Shown piece by piece: positions 23,669-36,740 of a stretch of DNA of 64,000 bases (the first letter of the stretch is position 1; every line of letters begins with the position of its first letter). The notes below the pieces were generated by a model. That model saw only the letters and a program-made list of their open reading frames with translations, searched no databases and was not told the origin of the DNA. The position numbers were made by a program, and so were the translations under genes. The stretch is from Atherix ibis. Its lineage: Eukaryota > Arthropoda > Insecta > Diptera > Athericidae. Where the stretch lies: NCBI GenBank assembly GCA_958298945.1, contig OY282606.1, forward strand, positions 52,093,920 through 52,157,919. Reading direction: 5' to 3'.

Positions 23669-26600
23669 ACACATTTTAATGTTCAAGATTTTTTAAATTA
23701 ATCCTCTTTTTAAAAATTAGCAAAAATACATCCTCACAATTACTTATAAGAATAAATTTTCCAAAGTCCTTATTTTTATATAATTAATTAAATATTACAA
23801 AATTTTTTTTAAAAGAATGTATTTCTCAACGGAGTATCTCTTTGGAGTTGTTTGGCGACAGATAGCCTAAGTTATCGTTGTATTTAAAAGCACATTTACA
23901 TATATTTCAGTACAAAATTTTAATAAAAATAAAACCAGAAAATTGTATTCAAACAAAATTTATATTTTAAGATATATAAAACTAAAGGTGATAACCAAAA
24001 TGACCATGAAAAATAAAAATAATTACAAAATTCTTGAAGACAAAAAATACAATTTTAAATATGAAAATAACAAAATCATAACAAGTTTATTAAGAATAAT
24101 AATAAGAAAAAAAATCAATTATTGGAAATTTATTAAAATTTTTTATGTGTTTTTTTTTTTTTTTGTTATCAAAGTGAATCTTCTAATTTATTACACAATT
24201 TTTCATTATTATTTTCTGTGTAAAAAATAAAGCTTTTCTTCTTCTTTAAGATGTTTAAAAAAAATGTGCTAAGATGCAATTAATGTTAAATGTAGGCGAT
24301 TTGAAATTGCATCTAAGCACGACCAACAAACAAACAGTCAAGCGAGTAAATTTATTACATTTAAAAATTCATAAATGAGCATTTATATATAATTGTTTTA
24401 TGTTATTTCTCACTATTATTACTAAAAAAAAATGATTATTATTAACATAATACTTGATTTGTTTTATTTTTTTAATTTTTTCTTTTATGATAAAATTAAT
24501 TAAAAATCGAATGCGAAATTGTTTGTTCTCAGAACAAGAATTCCTTGGGCCAAAAAGGCAAGCAGCAAAATTCGTTTTGTTCTCTTTTTCACAACAACTT
24601 CCATTCGCTCTTTTCGCCTTCCCACTCTTCAGTTTCGATCATTCTAACTGCAGCACACGCAATCATGATCGTTCATCCTTTTTTAATGCATTGAATTTTT
24701 CCATTTCGAAATATTAACCGATATCGGTTACCACCCCTCCTCTTGCTTGTTATTTACACCTCTTCATTTACTCACTCTTTCTTTCTTGTTTGAATAAAAT
24801 CGTATAAGTTATGTTCATGTTTGGTGTTGTACGAGTGGTAATTTTAACGAAACAAACTTGATGGAAAGTAAATTCTGTTAATTAATTATAAATTTCGTAT
24901 TTAATTAAAGTATGAACTTTGCAAATGTGAGACGCTGAAATAGGAGGACGCAAGGAGGAAGAAATTAATAATTTCGGCTTGGCAGAGGACTGCACCGGTC
25001 GGTTTTGGTTACCGTTCGGACGTGTTTGTCGTCTCATTTCGATTCCATTTCGGTTCGATTCGCCACAACACAATCCAGCATGTCGAAGGATGTGTATATT
25101 ACGTATGCACAGATGAGCATATTTTGACACAACAAATACAAACTCATTCTAAGAAGTTTTCCTGTTTGATTAGCTTTAGTTCGTTGCGTAAATGGTGGCG
25201 TGTGTGAGTGGGCGTGTGTATGCGTAACCGACTGTGATGCAAACTAACCGTAGAACGAACACGAGCAGTTGCTGTCATCGAGTGTGATTAGATTTTCGAA
25301 ACTAGAAATTAACTTTCTTGTCTTCTTATATTAAAAACGAAAATGTTTCCATTAGTAAAGTTTTCTTAGCTTTGTTCTTATTAACAATTTTCTTTTAGCA
25401 TTCACTCTTGACTATTATTTTTCCAAGAAGTTTATTTCACCATCAAAATAAGGTCTTTTTTCATCCCTTCCCCCAAAAACTTACACCGTCTCCTCTACGT
25501 GATTCTTCTCCTTAACAATCAATTATAGATAATATCAAAATAAGGCAGGGGGTGAATAGTTTTTGTATTAATGGTCACACACTTATCATTTGGAACTTTA
25601 CTCAATAGAATAAAGAAAAAAGTTTAATCAAATTTTTGCCATAACATGAACCCTATGCACCCTTTTTGTAATCAAGTATAATTATTGTTTGATTTTGAGA
25701 CTTGCAATATTATTTTTTTCTTCTTTTTCTTCCCTTTTTTTGTGTAGTTATTTCTGTTGGTTTAGTTGCAATTGCAAAAATGTTTGGACATTAGGTATTT
25801 GGGAGGTGTAAATGGAGAACCCTTTTCGAAAAGAGTTTCTTGATAGATATCGTTTGGTTGCACTTATAGTACTTATTACATCAACCCCTCTATTATTATT
25901 TGTTGTAAACGGATAAAAGCAAAAAATAAAGAATGGAAGGGTGACTAAAATCAGTCGTATATGAGATACCAAGTAACATGAATGTTACTCTAAATAACAA
26001 TCCACCCACATAGTATCAACCCTATCTTTTTCCTTTTCTCGTGTATAATCTATAATCCTATAAATAAGATGCAGTTGTTCTTAAATGAAGGGTAGATTAT
26101 ACCTTTTTCTTGTTGTTTTTCTATTTAATTCAATTTTTTACCTTCTTTTTGTTTCTTATCATTCCAATTTTTATTGAAAAAGTAAATATACATTTTTAAA
26201 TAATAATCAATTATGTAAAAATATATTTAGTTTCTTATGAGAGAAGAAGAAGAACAAACCAGGGTTAAAAAGTACTTAATAGAAATAGAAAAATATCCCA
26301 CAGTGCTTAGGGTCTAAAAGATTTTGATAAAAGAAACAAGAACAAATCATATTGAGTGCATTTATTTCTTTCCACTTTTAATGGAAGCAAGAAGTGGATG
26401 AATCCTTTTAAAAATGTAATTTAGTTACTATAAAATATTAAAAAGGAAAATGTTCTTATTTAATTAGAACAAAACTTTTCAATTACATTAAATAAAATAA
26501 GTTCAAAAATTAAAGAAAAAGTAAATAGAAAAATCTAAAACTTGGAAATTGGAAAATGTCAAAAAGGACTCATTATAAAATGACTCATTACTCGTATAAA

Positions 26601-27809
26601 GAAAAAATGCATCAGCGTCGAAAAAATGACAAGGGGGCAGGGGGTGATACAAAGAGATGAATTTTGTTCCTTCTCTTATCCTTGTCGCCGACTAATTTTT
26701 TAAACAGAACTGATTCGGATTGTCATATTTGCAAATTTTAATTCTTTTATAGAGAATAGATTTTCGTTAGTAGGTACTGATTCATAGGTAAATAAGGTGT
26801 AAAATTAGGCAGACAAGTTATAGGCATCAATATTCACCGAGTGTCTAAAAATTTCTTACTTCAAATTAATCCTCTCGAGATTAAACCGACCCCTCCTCTA
26901 CAGGACTTACGGTTCGTGTACAAGTGTGTTCTCATCATGGTTACCGTCACCATTTTTTCTTTATTTTTCTTGGAGGTACTTTTCGTCCCTTACTTGAGTT
27001 TGGTGAATTATTTCTAGTTTGTCTTATTATCCTTTGGAGGAAAACTAAATTTTTGTTCACTTAAAAGTACAGACAAGCACACCGCAATTTATGAAAAAAA
27101 CCGAAATCGAAAAATACACACAAACACAATCTTCCATAAGTATACACCCCTAACGGTCTTCCCTTCTTACGCTCGGTTAATAATCAACCGAAAATATTTC
27201 ATATGATAGGGTATTTTTTGCCAAATTCAAACATGTTCACATGCGATTCTCTCGGCTCTTGTCTCGTCCCTTTTTTTTTCTCAACATTTGAATTTCCAAA
27301 AGGTGGACGCCATCTTCGATATTTGTTTGCCTTTTTTGTTGTTGTTTCTTTTTTGCAAGACTAAATGAATCGCTTTCAACACAGAGTACAGCCGATGCCG
27401 ATTCCATATCGAACATCTGCAACTTTGGGGATTGTTAGAATTTTAAATTATGTTCACTTTGAAGCTAGTTCGAAAGAGAAGTAAATGCGCAGAAATTTCT
27501 CAAAGAGTACCGAGGGTAGTTTGTGTTTTCTTATATCTGTTCAAATATTCACTGTTAGGGTAGGCTAAGCTAGGGTAAGTGCTCGTTTGAGCCACTGCAA
27601 AGACCACATCAATATGTGAGGGCAGATCTATTCAATGAGAGTGGAACGATGACTGGGAAATATGCCGGCAGCTAATAATGAATGATAAGAAAGAGCAAAA
27701 CAGCAACAACAACAAAAAAATGGTCCCATATGGGAAGAAACGAATTATAACAACAACAAAAAACGGAGCAAATAAAGAAAACAATTTTACCAAAATTTAT
27801 ACTCGTTTT
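23669..27809. other. No gene recognised
   Basis: AT-rich DNA. The patch at 24,880-25,260 is less AT-rich and holds an 82-codon minus-strand frame (24882-25130) with no recognisable domain. A T-loop-like GGTTCGATTC at about 25,044 lacks any surrounding tRNA cloverleaf. The rest looks like non-coding spacer. Confidence 0.45.
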
Positions 27810-30800
27810 TTTCAATTGACTTTTTTCGATGTTTTTTTAAATAATATTTTTTCGATGTTTTTTGTTTCTTTTTCGTATAATTTTTTTTCCATGTTTTCCA
27901 AGTTATTTGAAATTTATTCGGCGTGTTTGAGAATTTTGCGATGTTTTTCTCCTGATATATTTCATTGATATGTATTCGATGTTTTGTTTTCGTATAATTT
28001 TTCTATATTTTTCTGGACTAGTTTTTTAATTTGTTTTCGATGTTTTAAGGAATTTTATTTTTCCATGTTTTCCAAGTTATTTGAAATTTATTCGGCGTCT
28101 TTTCAGATTTTTGCAATGTTTTTATCCTGATATATTTCATTGCTATGTATTCGATGTTTTTTTTTTCGTTTAATTTTTTTGGACTAGTTTTTTAATTTGT
28201 TTTCGATATTTTTAGAAATTTTATTTTTCTATGTTTTCCAAGTTCTTTGAAATTTATTCGGCGTGTTTGACAATTTTGCGATGTTTTTTGTCCTGATATA
28301 TTTCATTGCTATGTATTCGATGTTTTTTTTTCGTTTAATTTTTCTGGACTAGTTTTTTAATTTGTTTTCGATGTTTTTAATAATTATATTTTTCTATGTT
28401 TTCCAAGTTCTTTGAAATTTATTCGGCATCTTTGACAATTTTGCGATGTTTTTGTCCTGATATATTTCATTGCTATGTATTCGATGTTTCTTTTTGTTTC
28501 CGTATAATTTTTCTATATTTTTCTGGACTAGTTTTTTAATTTGTTTTCGATGTTATTAGGAATTTTATTTTTCCATATTCTCCAAGTTATTTGAAATTTA
28601 TTCGGAGTCTTTGAGAATTTGGCGATGTTTTTTTTTGTCCTGATATACTTCATTGCTATGTATTCGATGTTTTTTTTTTGTTTTCGTATAATTTTTCTAT
28701 ATTTTTCTGGACTTAGTTTTTTAATTTATTTTCGATGTTTTTAGGAATTTTATTTTTCCATGTTTTCTAAGTTATTTGAAATTTATTCGGTGTCTTTGAG
28801 AATATTGCGATGTTTTTCTCCTGATATATTTCATTGCTATGTATTCGATGTTTTTTTTTTTCGTATAATTTTTCTATATTTTTCTGGACTTAGTTTTTTA
28901 ATTTGCTTTCGATGTTTTTAGGAATTTTATTTTTCCATGTTCTCCAAGTTATTTGAAATTTATTCGGCGTCTTTGAGAATTTTGCGATGTTTTTGTCCTG
29001 ATATATTTCATTGATATGTATTCGATGTTTTGTTTTCGTATAATTTTTCTATATTTTTCTGGACTAGTTTTTTAATTTGTTTTCGATGTTTTAAGGAATT
29101 TTATTTTTCCATGTTCTCCAAGTTATTTGAAATTTGTTCGGCGTCTTTGAGAATATTGCGATGTTTTTGTCCTGATATATTTCATTGCTATGTATTCGAT
29201 GTTTTTTTTGTTTTCGTATAATTTTTCTATATTTTTCTGGACTAGTTTTTTAATTTGTTTTCAATGTTTTTAGGAATTGTATTTTTCTATATTTTCCGAG
29301 TTATTTGAAATTTATTTGGCGTCTTTGAGAATATTGCGATGTTTTTATCCTGATATATTTTATTGATATGTATTCGCTGTTTTTTTTTGTTTTCGTATAA
29401 TTTTTATATATTTTTCTGAACTTAGTTTTTTAATTTGTTTTCGATGTTTTTAGGAATATTATTTTTCCATGTTTTCCAAGTTTTTTGAAATTTATTCGGC
29501 GTCTTTGAGAATATTGCGATGTTTTCTCCTTATATATTTCATTGCTATGGATTCGATGTTTTTTTTATGTATAATTTTTCTATATTTTTCTGGACTAGTT
29601 TTTTAATTTGTTTTCGATATTTTTAGAAATTTTATTTTTCCATGTTTTCCGAGTTATTTGAAATTTATTCGGCGTCTTTGAGAATTTTACGATGTTTTTT
29701 GTCCTGATATATTTCATTGCTATGTATTCGATGTTTTTTTTTCGTTTAATTTTTCTGGACTAGTTTTTTAATTTGCTTTTAATGTTTTTCGGAATTTTAT
29801 TTTTCCATGTTTTCTAAGTTATTTGAAATTTATTCGGTGCCTACGAGAATATTGCGATGTTTTTCTCCTGATATATTTCATTGCTATGTATTCGATATTT
29901 TTTTTGTTTTCGTATAATTTTTCTATATTTTTCTGGACTAGTTTTTTAATTTGTTTTCAATGTTTTAAGGAATTTTATTTTTCTATGTTTTCCAAGTTCT
30001 TTGAAATTTATTCGGCGTGTTTGACAATTTTGCGATGTTTTTTGTCCTGATATATTTCATTGCTATGTATTCGATGTTTTTTTTTCGTTTAATTTTTCTG
30101 GACTAGTTTTTTAATTTGTTTTCGATGTTTTTAATAATTATATTTTTCTATGTTTTCCAAGTTCTTTGAAATTTATTCGGCATCTTTGACAATTTTGCGA
30201 TGTTTTTGTCCTGATATATTTCATTGCTATGTATTCGATGTTTCTTTTTGTTTCCGTATAATTTTTCTATATTTTTCTGGACTAGTTTTTTAATTTGTTT
30301 TCGATGTTATTAGGAATTTTATTTTTCCATATTCTCCAAGTTATTTGAAATTTATTCGGAGTCTTTGAGAATTTGGCGATGTTTTTTTTTGTCCTGATAT
30401 ACTTCATTGCTATGTATTCGATGTTTTTTTTTTGTTTTCGTATAATTTTTCTATATTTTTCTGGACTTAGTTTTTTAATTTATTTTCGATGTTTTTAGGA
30501 ATTTTATTTTTCCATGTTTTCTAAGTTATTTGAAATTTATTCGGTGTCTTTGAGAATATTGCGATGTTTTTCTCCTGATATATTTCATTGCTATGTATTC
30601 GATGTTTTTTTTTTTCGTATAATTTTTCTATATTTTTCTGGACTTAGTTTTTTAATTTGCTTTCGATGTTTTTAGGAATTTTATTTTTCCATGTTCTCCA
30701 AGTTATTTGAAATTTATTCGGCGTCTTTTCAGATTTTTGCAATGTTTTTATCCTGATATATTTCATTGCTATGTATTCGATGTTTTTTTTTTCGTTTAAT

Positions 30801-33030
30801 TTTTCTGGACTAGTTTTTTAATTTGTTTTCGATATTTTTAGAAATTTTATTTTTCTATGTTTTCCAAGTTCTTTGAAATTTATTCGGCGTGTTTGACAAT
30901 TTTGCGATGTTTTTTGTCCTGATATATTTCATTGCTATGTATTCGATGTTTTTTTTTCGTTTAATTTTTCTGGACTAGTTTTTTAATTTGTTTTCGATGT
31001 TTTTAATAATTATATTTTTCTATGTTTTCCAAGTTCTTTGAAATTTATTCGGCATCTTTGACAATTTTGCGATGTTTTTGTCCTGATATATTTCATTGCT
31101 ATGTATTCGATGTTTCTTTTTGTTTCCGTATAATTTTTCTATATTTTTCTGGACTAGTTTTTTAATTTGTTTTCGATGTTATTAGGAATTTTATTTTTCC
31201 ATATTCTCCAAGTTATTTGAAATTTATTCGGAGTCTTTGAGAATTTGGCGATGTTTTTTTTTGTCCTGATATACTTCATTGCTATGTATTCGATGTTTTT
31301 TTTTTGTTTTCGTATAATTTTTCTATATTTTTCTGGACTTAGTTTTTTAATTTATTTTCGATGTTTTTAGGAATTTTATTTTTCCATGTTTTCTAAGTTA
31401 TTTGAAATTTATTCGGTGTCTTTGAGAATATTGCGATGTTTTTCTCCTGATATATTTCATTGCTATGTATTCGATGTTTTTTTTTTCGTATAATTTTTCT
31501 ATATTTTTCTGGACTTAGTTTTTTAATTTGCTTTCGATGTTTTTAGGAATTTTATTTTTCCATGTTCTCCAAGTTATTTGAAATTTATTCGGCGTCTTTT
31601 CAGATTTTTGCAATGTTTTTATCCTGATATATTTCATTGCTATGTATTCGATGTTTTTTTTTTCGTTTAATTTTTCTGGACTAGTTTTTTAATTTGTTTT
31701 CGATATTTTTAGAAATTTTATTTTTCTATGTTTTCCAAGTTCTTTGAAATTTATTCGGCGTGTTTGACAATTTTGCGATGTTTTTTGTCCTGATATATTT
31801 CATTGCTATGTATTCGATGTTTTTTTTTCGTTTAATTTTTCTGGACTAGTTTTTTAATTTGTTTTCGATGTTTTTAATAATTATATTTTTCTATGTTTTC
31901 CAAGTTCTTTGAAATTTATTCGGCATCTTTGACAATTTTGCGATGTTTTTGTCCTGATATATTTCATTGCTATGTATTCGATGTTTCTTTTTGTTTCCGT
32001 ATAATTTTTCTATATTTTTCTGGACTAGTTTTTTAATTTGTTTTCGATGTTATTAGGAATTTTATTTTTCCATATTCTCCAAGTTATTTGAAATTTATTC
32101 GGAGTCTTTGAGAATTTGGCGATGTTTTTTTTTGTCCTGATATACTTCATTGCTATGTATTCGATGTTTTTTTTTTGTTTTCGTATAATTTTTCTATATT
32201 TTTCTGGACTTAGTTTTTTAATTTATTTTCGATGTTTTTAGGAATTTTATTTTTCCATGTTTTCTAAGTTATTTGAAATTTATTCGGTGTCTTTGAGAAT
32301 ATTGCGATGTTTTTCTCCTGATATATTTCATTGCTATGTATTCGATGTTTTTTTTTTTCGTATAATTTTTCTATATTTTTCTGGACTTAGTTTTTTAATT
32401 TGCTTTCGATGTTTTTAGGAATTTTATTTTTCCATGTTCTCCAAGTTATTTGAAATTTATTCGGCGTCTTTGAGAATTTTGCGATGTTTTTGTCCTGATA
32501 TATTTCATTGATATGTATTCGATGTTTTGTTTTCGTATAATTTTTCTATATTTTTCTGGACTAGTTTTTTAATTTGTTTTCGATGTTTTAAGGAATTTTA
32601 TTTTTCCATGTTCTCCAAGTTATTTGAAATTTGTTCGGCGTCTTTGAGAATATTGCGATGTTTTTGTCCTGATATATTTCATTGCTATGTATTCGATGTT
32701 TTTTTTGTTTTCGTATAATTTTTCTATATTTTTCTGGACTAGTTTTTTAATTTGTTTTTGATGTTTTTAGGAATTTTATTTTTCCATGTTTTCTAAGTTA
32801 TTTTAAATTTATTCGGTGTCTTTGAGAATATTGCGATGTTTTTCTCCTGATATATTTCATTGCTATGTATTCGATGTTTTTTTTTTCGTATAATTTTTCT
32901 ATATTTTTCTGGACTTAGTTTTTTAATTTGCTTTCGATGTTTTTAGGAATTTTATTTTTCCATGTTCTCCAAGTTATTTGAAATTTATTCGGCGTCTTTG
33001 AGAATTTTGCGATGTTTTTGTCCTGATATT
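27810..33030 (+). repeat. AT-rich satellite, ~175 bp monomer
   Basis: The word TGCTATGTATTCGATG recurs at about 28,140, 28,308, 28,471, 28,654, 28,835, (29,012), 29,186, 29,364, 29,543, 29,719 and 29,882 and on to about 32,870. Spacings are 163-183 bp. Each monomer holds, in order, TTTTTCTGGACTAGTTTTTT, a CGATGTTTTTAGGAATTTTA segment, TCCATGTTTTCCAAGTTATT, GAAATTTATTCGGCGTCTTT, and CCTGATATATTTCATTGC. The plus strand is very T-rich throughout. First units (27,810-28,060) are degenerate and the array decays abruptly after about 33,030. Short frames that repeat in it, such as 29030-29221 and 32527-32718, are translations of the satellite and not genes. Confidence 0.95.
30015..32629 (+). repeat. 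Higher-order repeat, ~872 bp unit
   Basis: The variant GCGTGTTTGACAATTTTGCG occurs at 30,015, 30,887 and 31,758 (spacings 872 and 871) and once more at 28,261. Between these points the same series of monomer variants follows: the ACAATT/ATTATATTTTTC variant, the GTTTCCGTATAA variant, the GGAGTCTTTGAGAATTTGGC variant, the TTTCTAAGTTATTT variant, then the TTTTCAGATTTTTGC variant. This is a five-monomer higher-order repeat with three near-identical consecutive copies. Confidence 0.9.
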
Positions 33031-34865
33031 CGATATTTTTTTGCAATTTTTTTTATTACTTTTTCTTTTGTTATTTTCAGATTTCTTACGTTCTATTTTA
33101 TTGATATTTTCCCAAGGTTTTAATTTTTTTAATTTTCGATGTTTTTGGGATATTTTTTCGGAAGTTGTTTTTGTAATGTTATTTTCTATTTTATTTTCAT
33201 TATTGTAATTGTTTCAATATTTCTTCTTGATTTTATTTTGGCCGATTTACTTAAACGTGTGCAAAGTTTATCACAAATACTTAAACAGTTTCCAGTTACT
33301 CTTTTGATTCAAGTATTTCATGATCAAAATGAACGTATGCTAAAGTGCCTTCGAATCTGCGTATTTTCAGAAATACTAGTTAGTATATAGTAAATCTATA
33401 TAGTCTGGGCTCATACTCGTATTATTTGGATTGCAAAGTGACCGAACTGATACTCAAAGAGATTCTTCTTTGGCCATGTCAATGGATAGAATATCTGATT
33501 AAGATTAAATGAGACCTAAAGGCAAAACACTCTACGTTAAAAGTTTTTCCATCTGTATTTATCAGTTATTCCTTCAACAGTTATCATATCTATCAGTTTA
33601 GCAAAATTCTTATTTACAAAACAGAAGAAAAAAGTAAGAAAAAAAACTGATGAGAAGACATTTTAGTAATTATTATTCAGTAGCTGCAGCACATTCATTG
33701 CAGCCTTGGGGCTACCTTTTATTTGTTCTTTTTCTACTTTGTTATCTGAATTTTGATTATTTTTTCATACATTTTTTCTCATCTTAAAAGTTGTTGTTTT
33801 TCTTTTCAACATATTTTCCTACTTTTTTACATTCCCTCCACTTTGCCCGAGCCAATTACACGTTGATGTTGAAAAATATTCTTCCATCATTTTTACAGAC
33901 CCATTCCTACTTTTCTACATGGTTAAAATTCAAAAACTTTTAAATAAAAACAACCCCAAACATTTCTGAACTAGAAATAAAAAATGCATAATAAAAAAAA
34001 AAAAAATAAACTAAACCGCAACAAAAAAAAATTTTTTAAATCAAATAAAACCAGAAAAGGTAGAGTACTTTGACCCAAACTGTTCGTAATGAGATTTTAA
34101 AAATGCATAAGCACCAACAGCAAGCAGCACATCCCATCAACTTGCTGATTTTGGGTTCGATAATGTCTACGAATTATGTTCAGAATATATCGGAAAGTAA
34201 ATACTCCTCCCCCGGTTAGGTCTTCCCTTGGTATTTTTTTCTTCTTCTTGGTTATCGGAATAACGTACCTAGACCTCACTTTTCGATTTAAATTGACAGT
34301 GGGGCACGTAGAGCTGTTGAAATGGATTTTCTAAGTTCTGTACGATAATGTGCTCTCGGAAAATGGTGATTCTCTGTCAAAATTCATAATAACTTTCGTT
34401 TAAAATTTGCATATTTTCAAAATATTCCCTAATGGAACGTAATGGGGTTAGATGACGTTATTTGTTTGCATTAAGTTTTTTTGAGGGGTTCCGTTTCTTG
34501 AGCATTTGTATGTGTAACTTATTCAAAATCGAAAAAAAACCTAAATTCCTTCCCTTTCAGTGTTTTATAAAAAATGAGAAAATTTAGTTTTTCTCTAAAA
34601 CTTGTAACAAAATAAATTTTATAAACAACATATTGTTTTTTTTTTTGCTTTTGAATAAAATTTTAAAAGTATGCTTAAAAAGGGTGTGCTTTACTATAAG
34701 AATAACTGTTCTTTTATTCAATTTATCTCAATCTAATAAAGTATCTAACCTTTATCTTGGAATTTTATTAAATTCATTATTTAAAATTATAATTATTTGC
34801 GGAAACGTAACTTTTAATAACGTAGTTTACTTCCTCGCCTACTGAAGTTTTGCGTGCTTTTAGCC
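33031..34865. other. No gene recognised
   Basis: AT-rich DNA after the satellite. A frame at 33139-33390 (83 codons, plus) begins within sequence related to the last decayed satellite monomer and shows no known domain. Confidence 0.45.
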
Positions 34866-35226
34866 ATTGTATCTGTAAAAAGTGACTGTCTAGTATGAAT
34901 GCTAATGCAAAGTTGTCTCTGAAAACACAAAAGTGGCTGTAGAGAAGCCATTGTATTGGCGAAATATTACTATCTGGTGTGAATTTTAATCCAAAGTTGT
35001 CTTTAAAAATTCAAAAGTGACTGTAGACAAGCAATAGTATCAGCAAAATGTAATTATCACGAGTAAATTTTAATCCCAAATTGTTCCTGAAAACCTAAAA
35101 GTGACTGTAGAGAAGCCATTGTATTTGCAAAATATGACTGTTTAGTGTGCATTATAATCCAAAGATATCTCTGAAAACCCAGAAGTGACTGTGGAGACGA
35201 CATTGTATCTATGAAAAGTGACTGTC
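34866..35226 (+). repeat. 84 bp minisatellite, ~4.3 copies
   Basis: Units start at 34,866, 34,950, 35,034, 35,118 and 35,202, exactly 84 bp apart each time, with no indels between units despite clear divergence. Each contains AAAGT(G/T)ACT, TTTTAATCCAAAGTTGTC and AAAAGTGACTGTAGAGAAGC-like words. Although 84 is a multiple of three, the frame KVVSENTKVTVEKPLYLQN carries an in-frame TAA in units, so it is not an open coding repeat now. Confidence 0.93.
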
Positions 35227-35251
35227 TTATCTCGGACAGTCACTTTTTCAT
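35213..35251. repeat. Hairpin at minisatellite/Jockey border
   Basis: AAAAGTGACTGTC (35214-35226) and GACAGTCACTTTT (35235-35247) are perfect 13 bp inverted arms around an 8-base loop. The match extends to ATG…CAT with one extra base. The left arm is the last minisatellite unit; the right arm is an inverted copy of it and abuts the Jockey remnant. Confidence 0.9.
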
Positions 35252-36740
35252 GTGGACAAGCCATTAATGAAGCTGTAAATGACCTCACTCTATATATACA
35301 ACATGCAGCCACAACCGCTCACATCTCTTACAATACGACACAACTACAAAAACAAAATTTACCAATTAAAATACGGACATTAATTAACGAAAAAGGAAAA
35401 ATGAGAACGCAATGGCAACGCTTATGAATTCCTAGCTACAAACAGAAATTTAACCGGCTACAACGTGAACTAAAAATGGAAATTAGAAAACACTATAATT
35501 ACGGGCATGAAATTTACACACGATCGATTGGAGACAATATTTTTTTATGGGAAGCCACTAGACGAATATTCTCGTACAAAAGAACATCACATCCACTGAA
35601 TCAAAATGACGGTAACTGGGCAAAAACAGATAACGAAAAAGCCGAAGTATTTGCTAAAGATTTGGTTAATACTTTTGCTCCACATGATGATATAAAAGGC
35701 AAATCGCATAATAACAAAATCATCGAAGAACTAATTCCTCCCAAAAATTTTAAGCCCTCAGAAGTTAAATTCACTATTCCGTCTTCCCAATAAAAAATAC
35801 TCCTGGTTATTTATAACAGCTCCTATTCTGAAGCAAATTTCTCGAAAAACTTTAGTTTTAATTACATACATTTTTGATAGTATCCTGCGCACAACCTACT
35901 TTCCCTTACTCAGGAAATTTTCTGTCATTAAAAAGATTCCTAAACCAAATAAACCCATTAATTCTCATTCCTCCTATAGACCTATCAGCCTCTTATCAGT
36001 TCTTGATAAGATATTTGAAAAACTCCTATTAAAACGACTCTACCCAATCCTAGTTAATGAAAAAATTATTCCTGATCACCAATTTGGTTTCCGATCTGAA
36101 CACTCCACTATCCAGCAATGCCTTCGCATTATTTTTAGGTATTGCCCAGGAGTATTTTTAGATATCTCTCAAGCTTTTGATCGTGTTTGGTATTCTTGAC
36201 TCCTCTGGAAACTCAAGAGCTTTCTTCCTTATCATAAATTCATATCTCTCCCAATGGCATTGCCAAGTTGCAATTAAATCAGAATCCTGTCAAATATATC
36301 CTTTTCTAGATGGAGTCCCACAAGGCACTATTCTTGGTCCCATTTTATATAATATTTATACCCATGACATCCCATCTGATCCTAATAATATCATTGCTAC
36401 TTATGCAGACGATACGGTCATATTTGCTACCTATACACATCCTGACATAGCTTCCAACAATCGTTCAGGCCTTACAATCCAAGATCCTCCGTAAAATGGT
36501 TGATACCCCCTTTTATGTTCGTAACAACGTAATAAATCGTGATCTTAATGTTTCCTTTGTTTCAATCCCGTTTATCCTATAATCATAATCCACTTCTAAG
36601 AGAATTGCCTTGTACTGCCCTCTCCGGAAACACTCATCGGAGACCTACGAGACAATGGCCTAGAAATTTTCTAGATGAATCTAAGATCCGTTAGTTGAAA
36701 AAACGCCGATGGGTGTTTACTCCTAATTCATGATGCACAA
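35250..36740 (+). pseudogene. Jockey ORF2 remnant, reverse transcriptase
   Basis: Broken frames, in order: linker (35250-35430 and 35476-35793, with WEATRRIFSYKRTSHPL and AEVFAKDLVNTFAPH); fingers with YRPISLLSVLDKIFEKLL and HQFGFRSEHSTIQQC; motif A VFLDISQAFDRVW with a catalytic Asp (about 36,150-36,190); motif B DGVPQGTILGPILYNIYTHD (about 36,310-36,370); and motif C ATYADDTVIF (about 36,400). At least six stops or frameshifts. The endonuclease is missing. Family-level assignment to the Jockey clade rests on these motifs and the T-HDIP spacing. Confidence 0.87.

Noticed and set aside
25035..25065. T-loop-like GGTTCGATTC suggesting a tRNA gene
   Set aside because: No matching acceptor, D-arm or anticodon stem could be folded around it.
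29030..29221. Repeated identical 63-codon open frame (also at 32527-32718)
   Set aside because: It is a translation of the AT-rich satellite; identity comes from recent duplication of satellite units, with no known domain or start context.
27810..33030. CENP-B box in the satellite monomer
   Set aside because: The TTCGGCGTCTTTGAGA segment starts like the box (TTCG) but lacks the required A and CGGG positions.
27810..33030. CRISPR-like regular repeats
   Set aside because: Repeats are long contiguous monomers without unique spacers, in clearly eukaryotic DNA; the 84 bp array at 34,866-35,226 is likewise plain tandem repetition.
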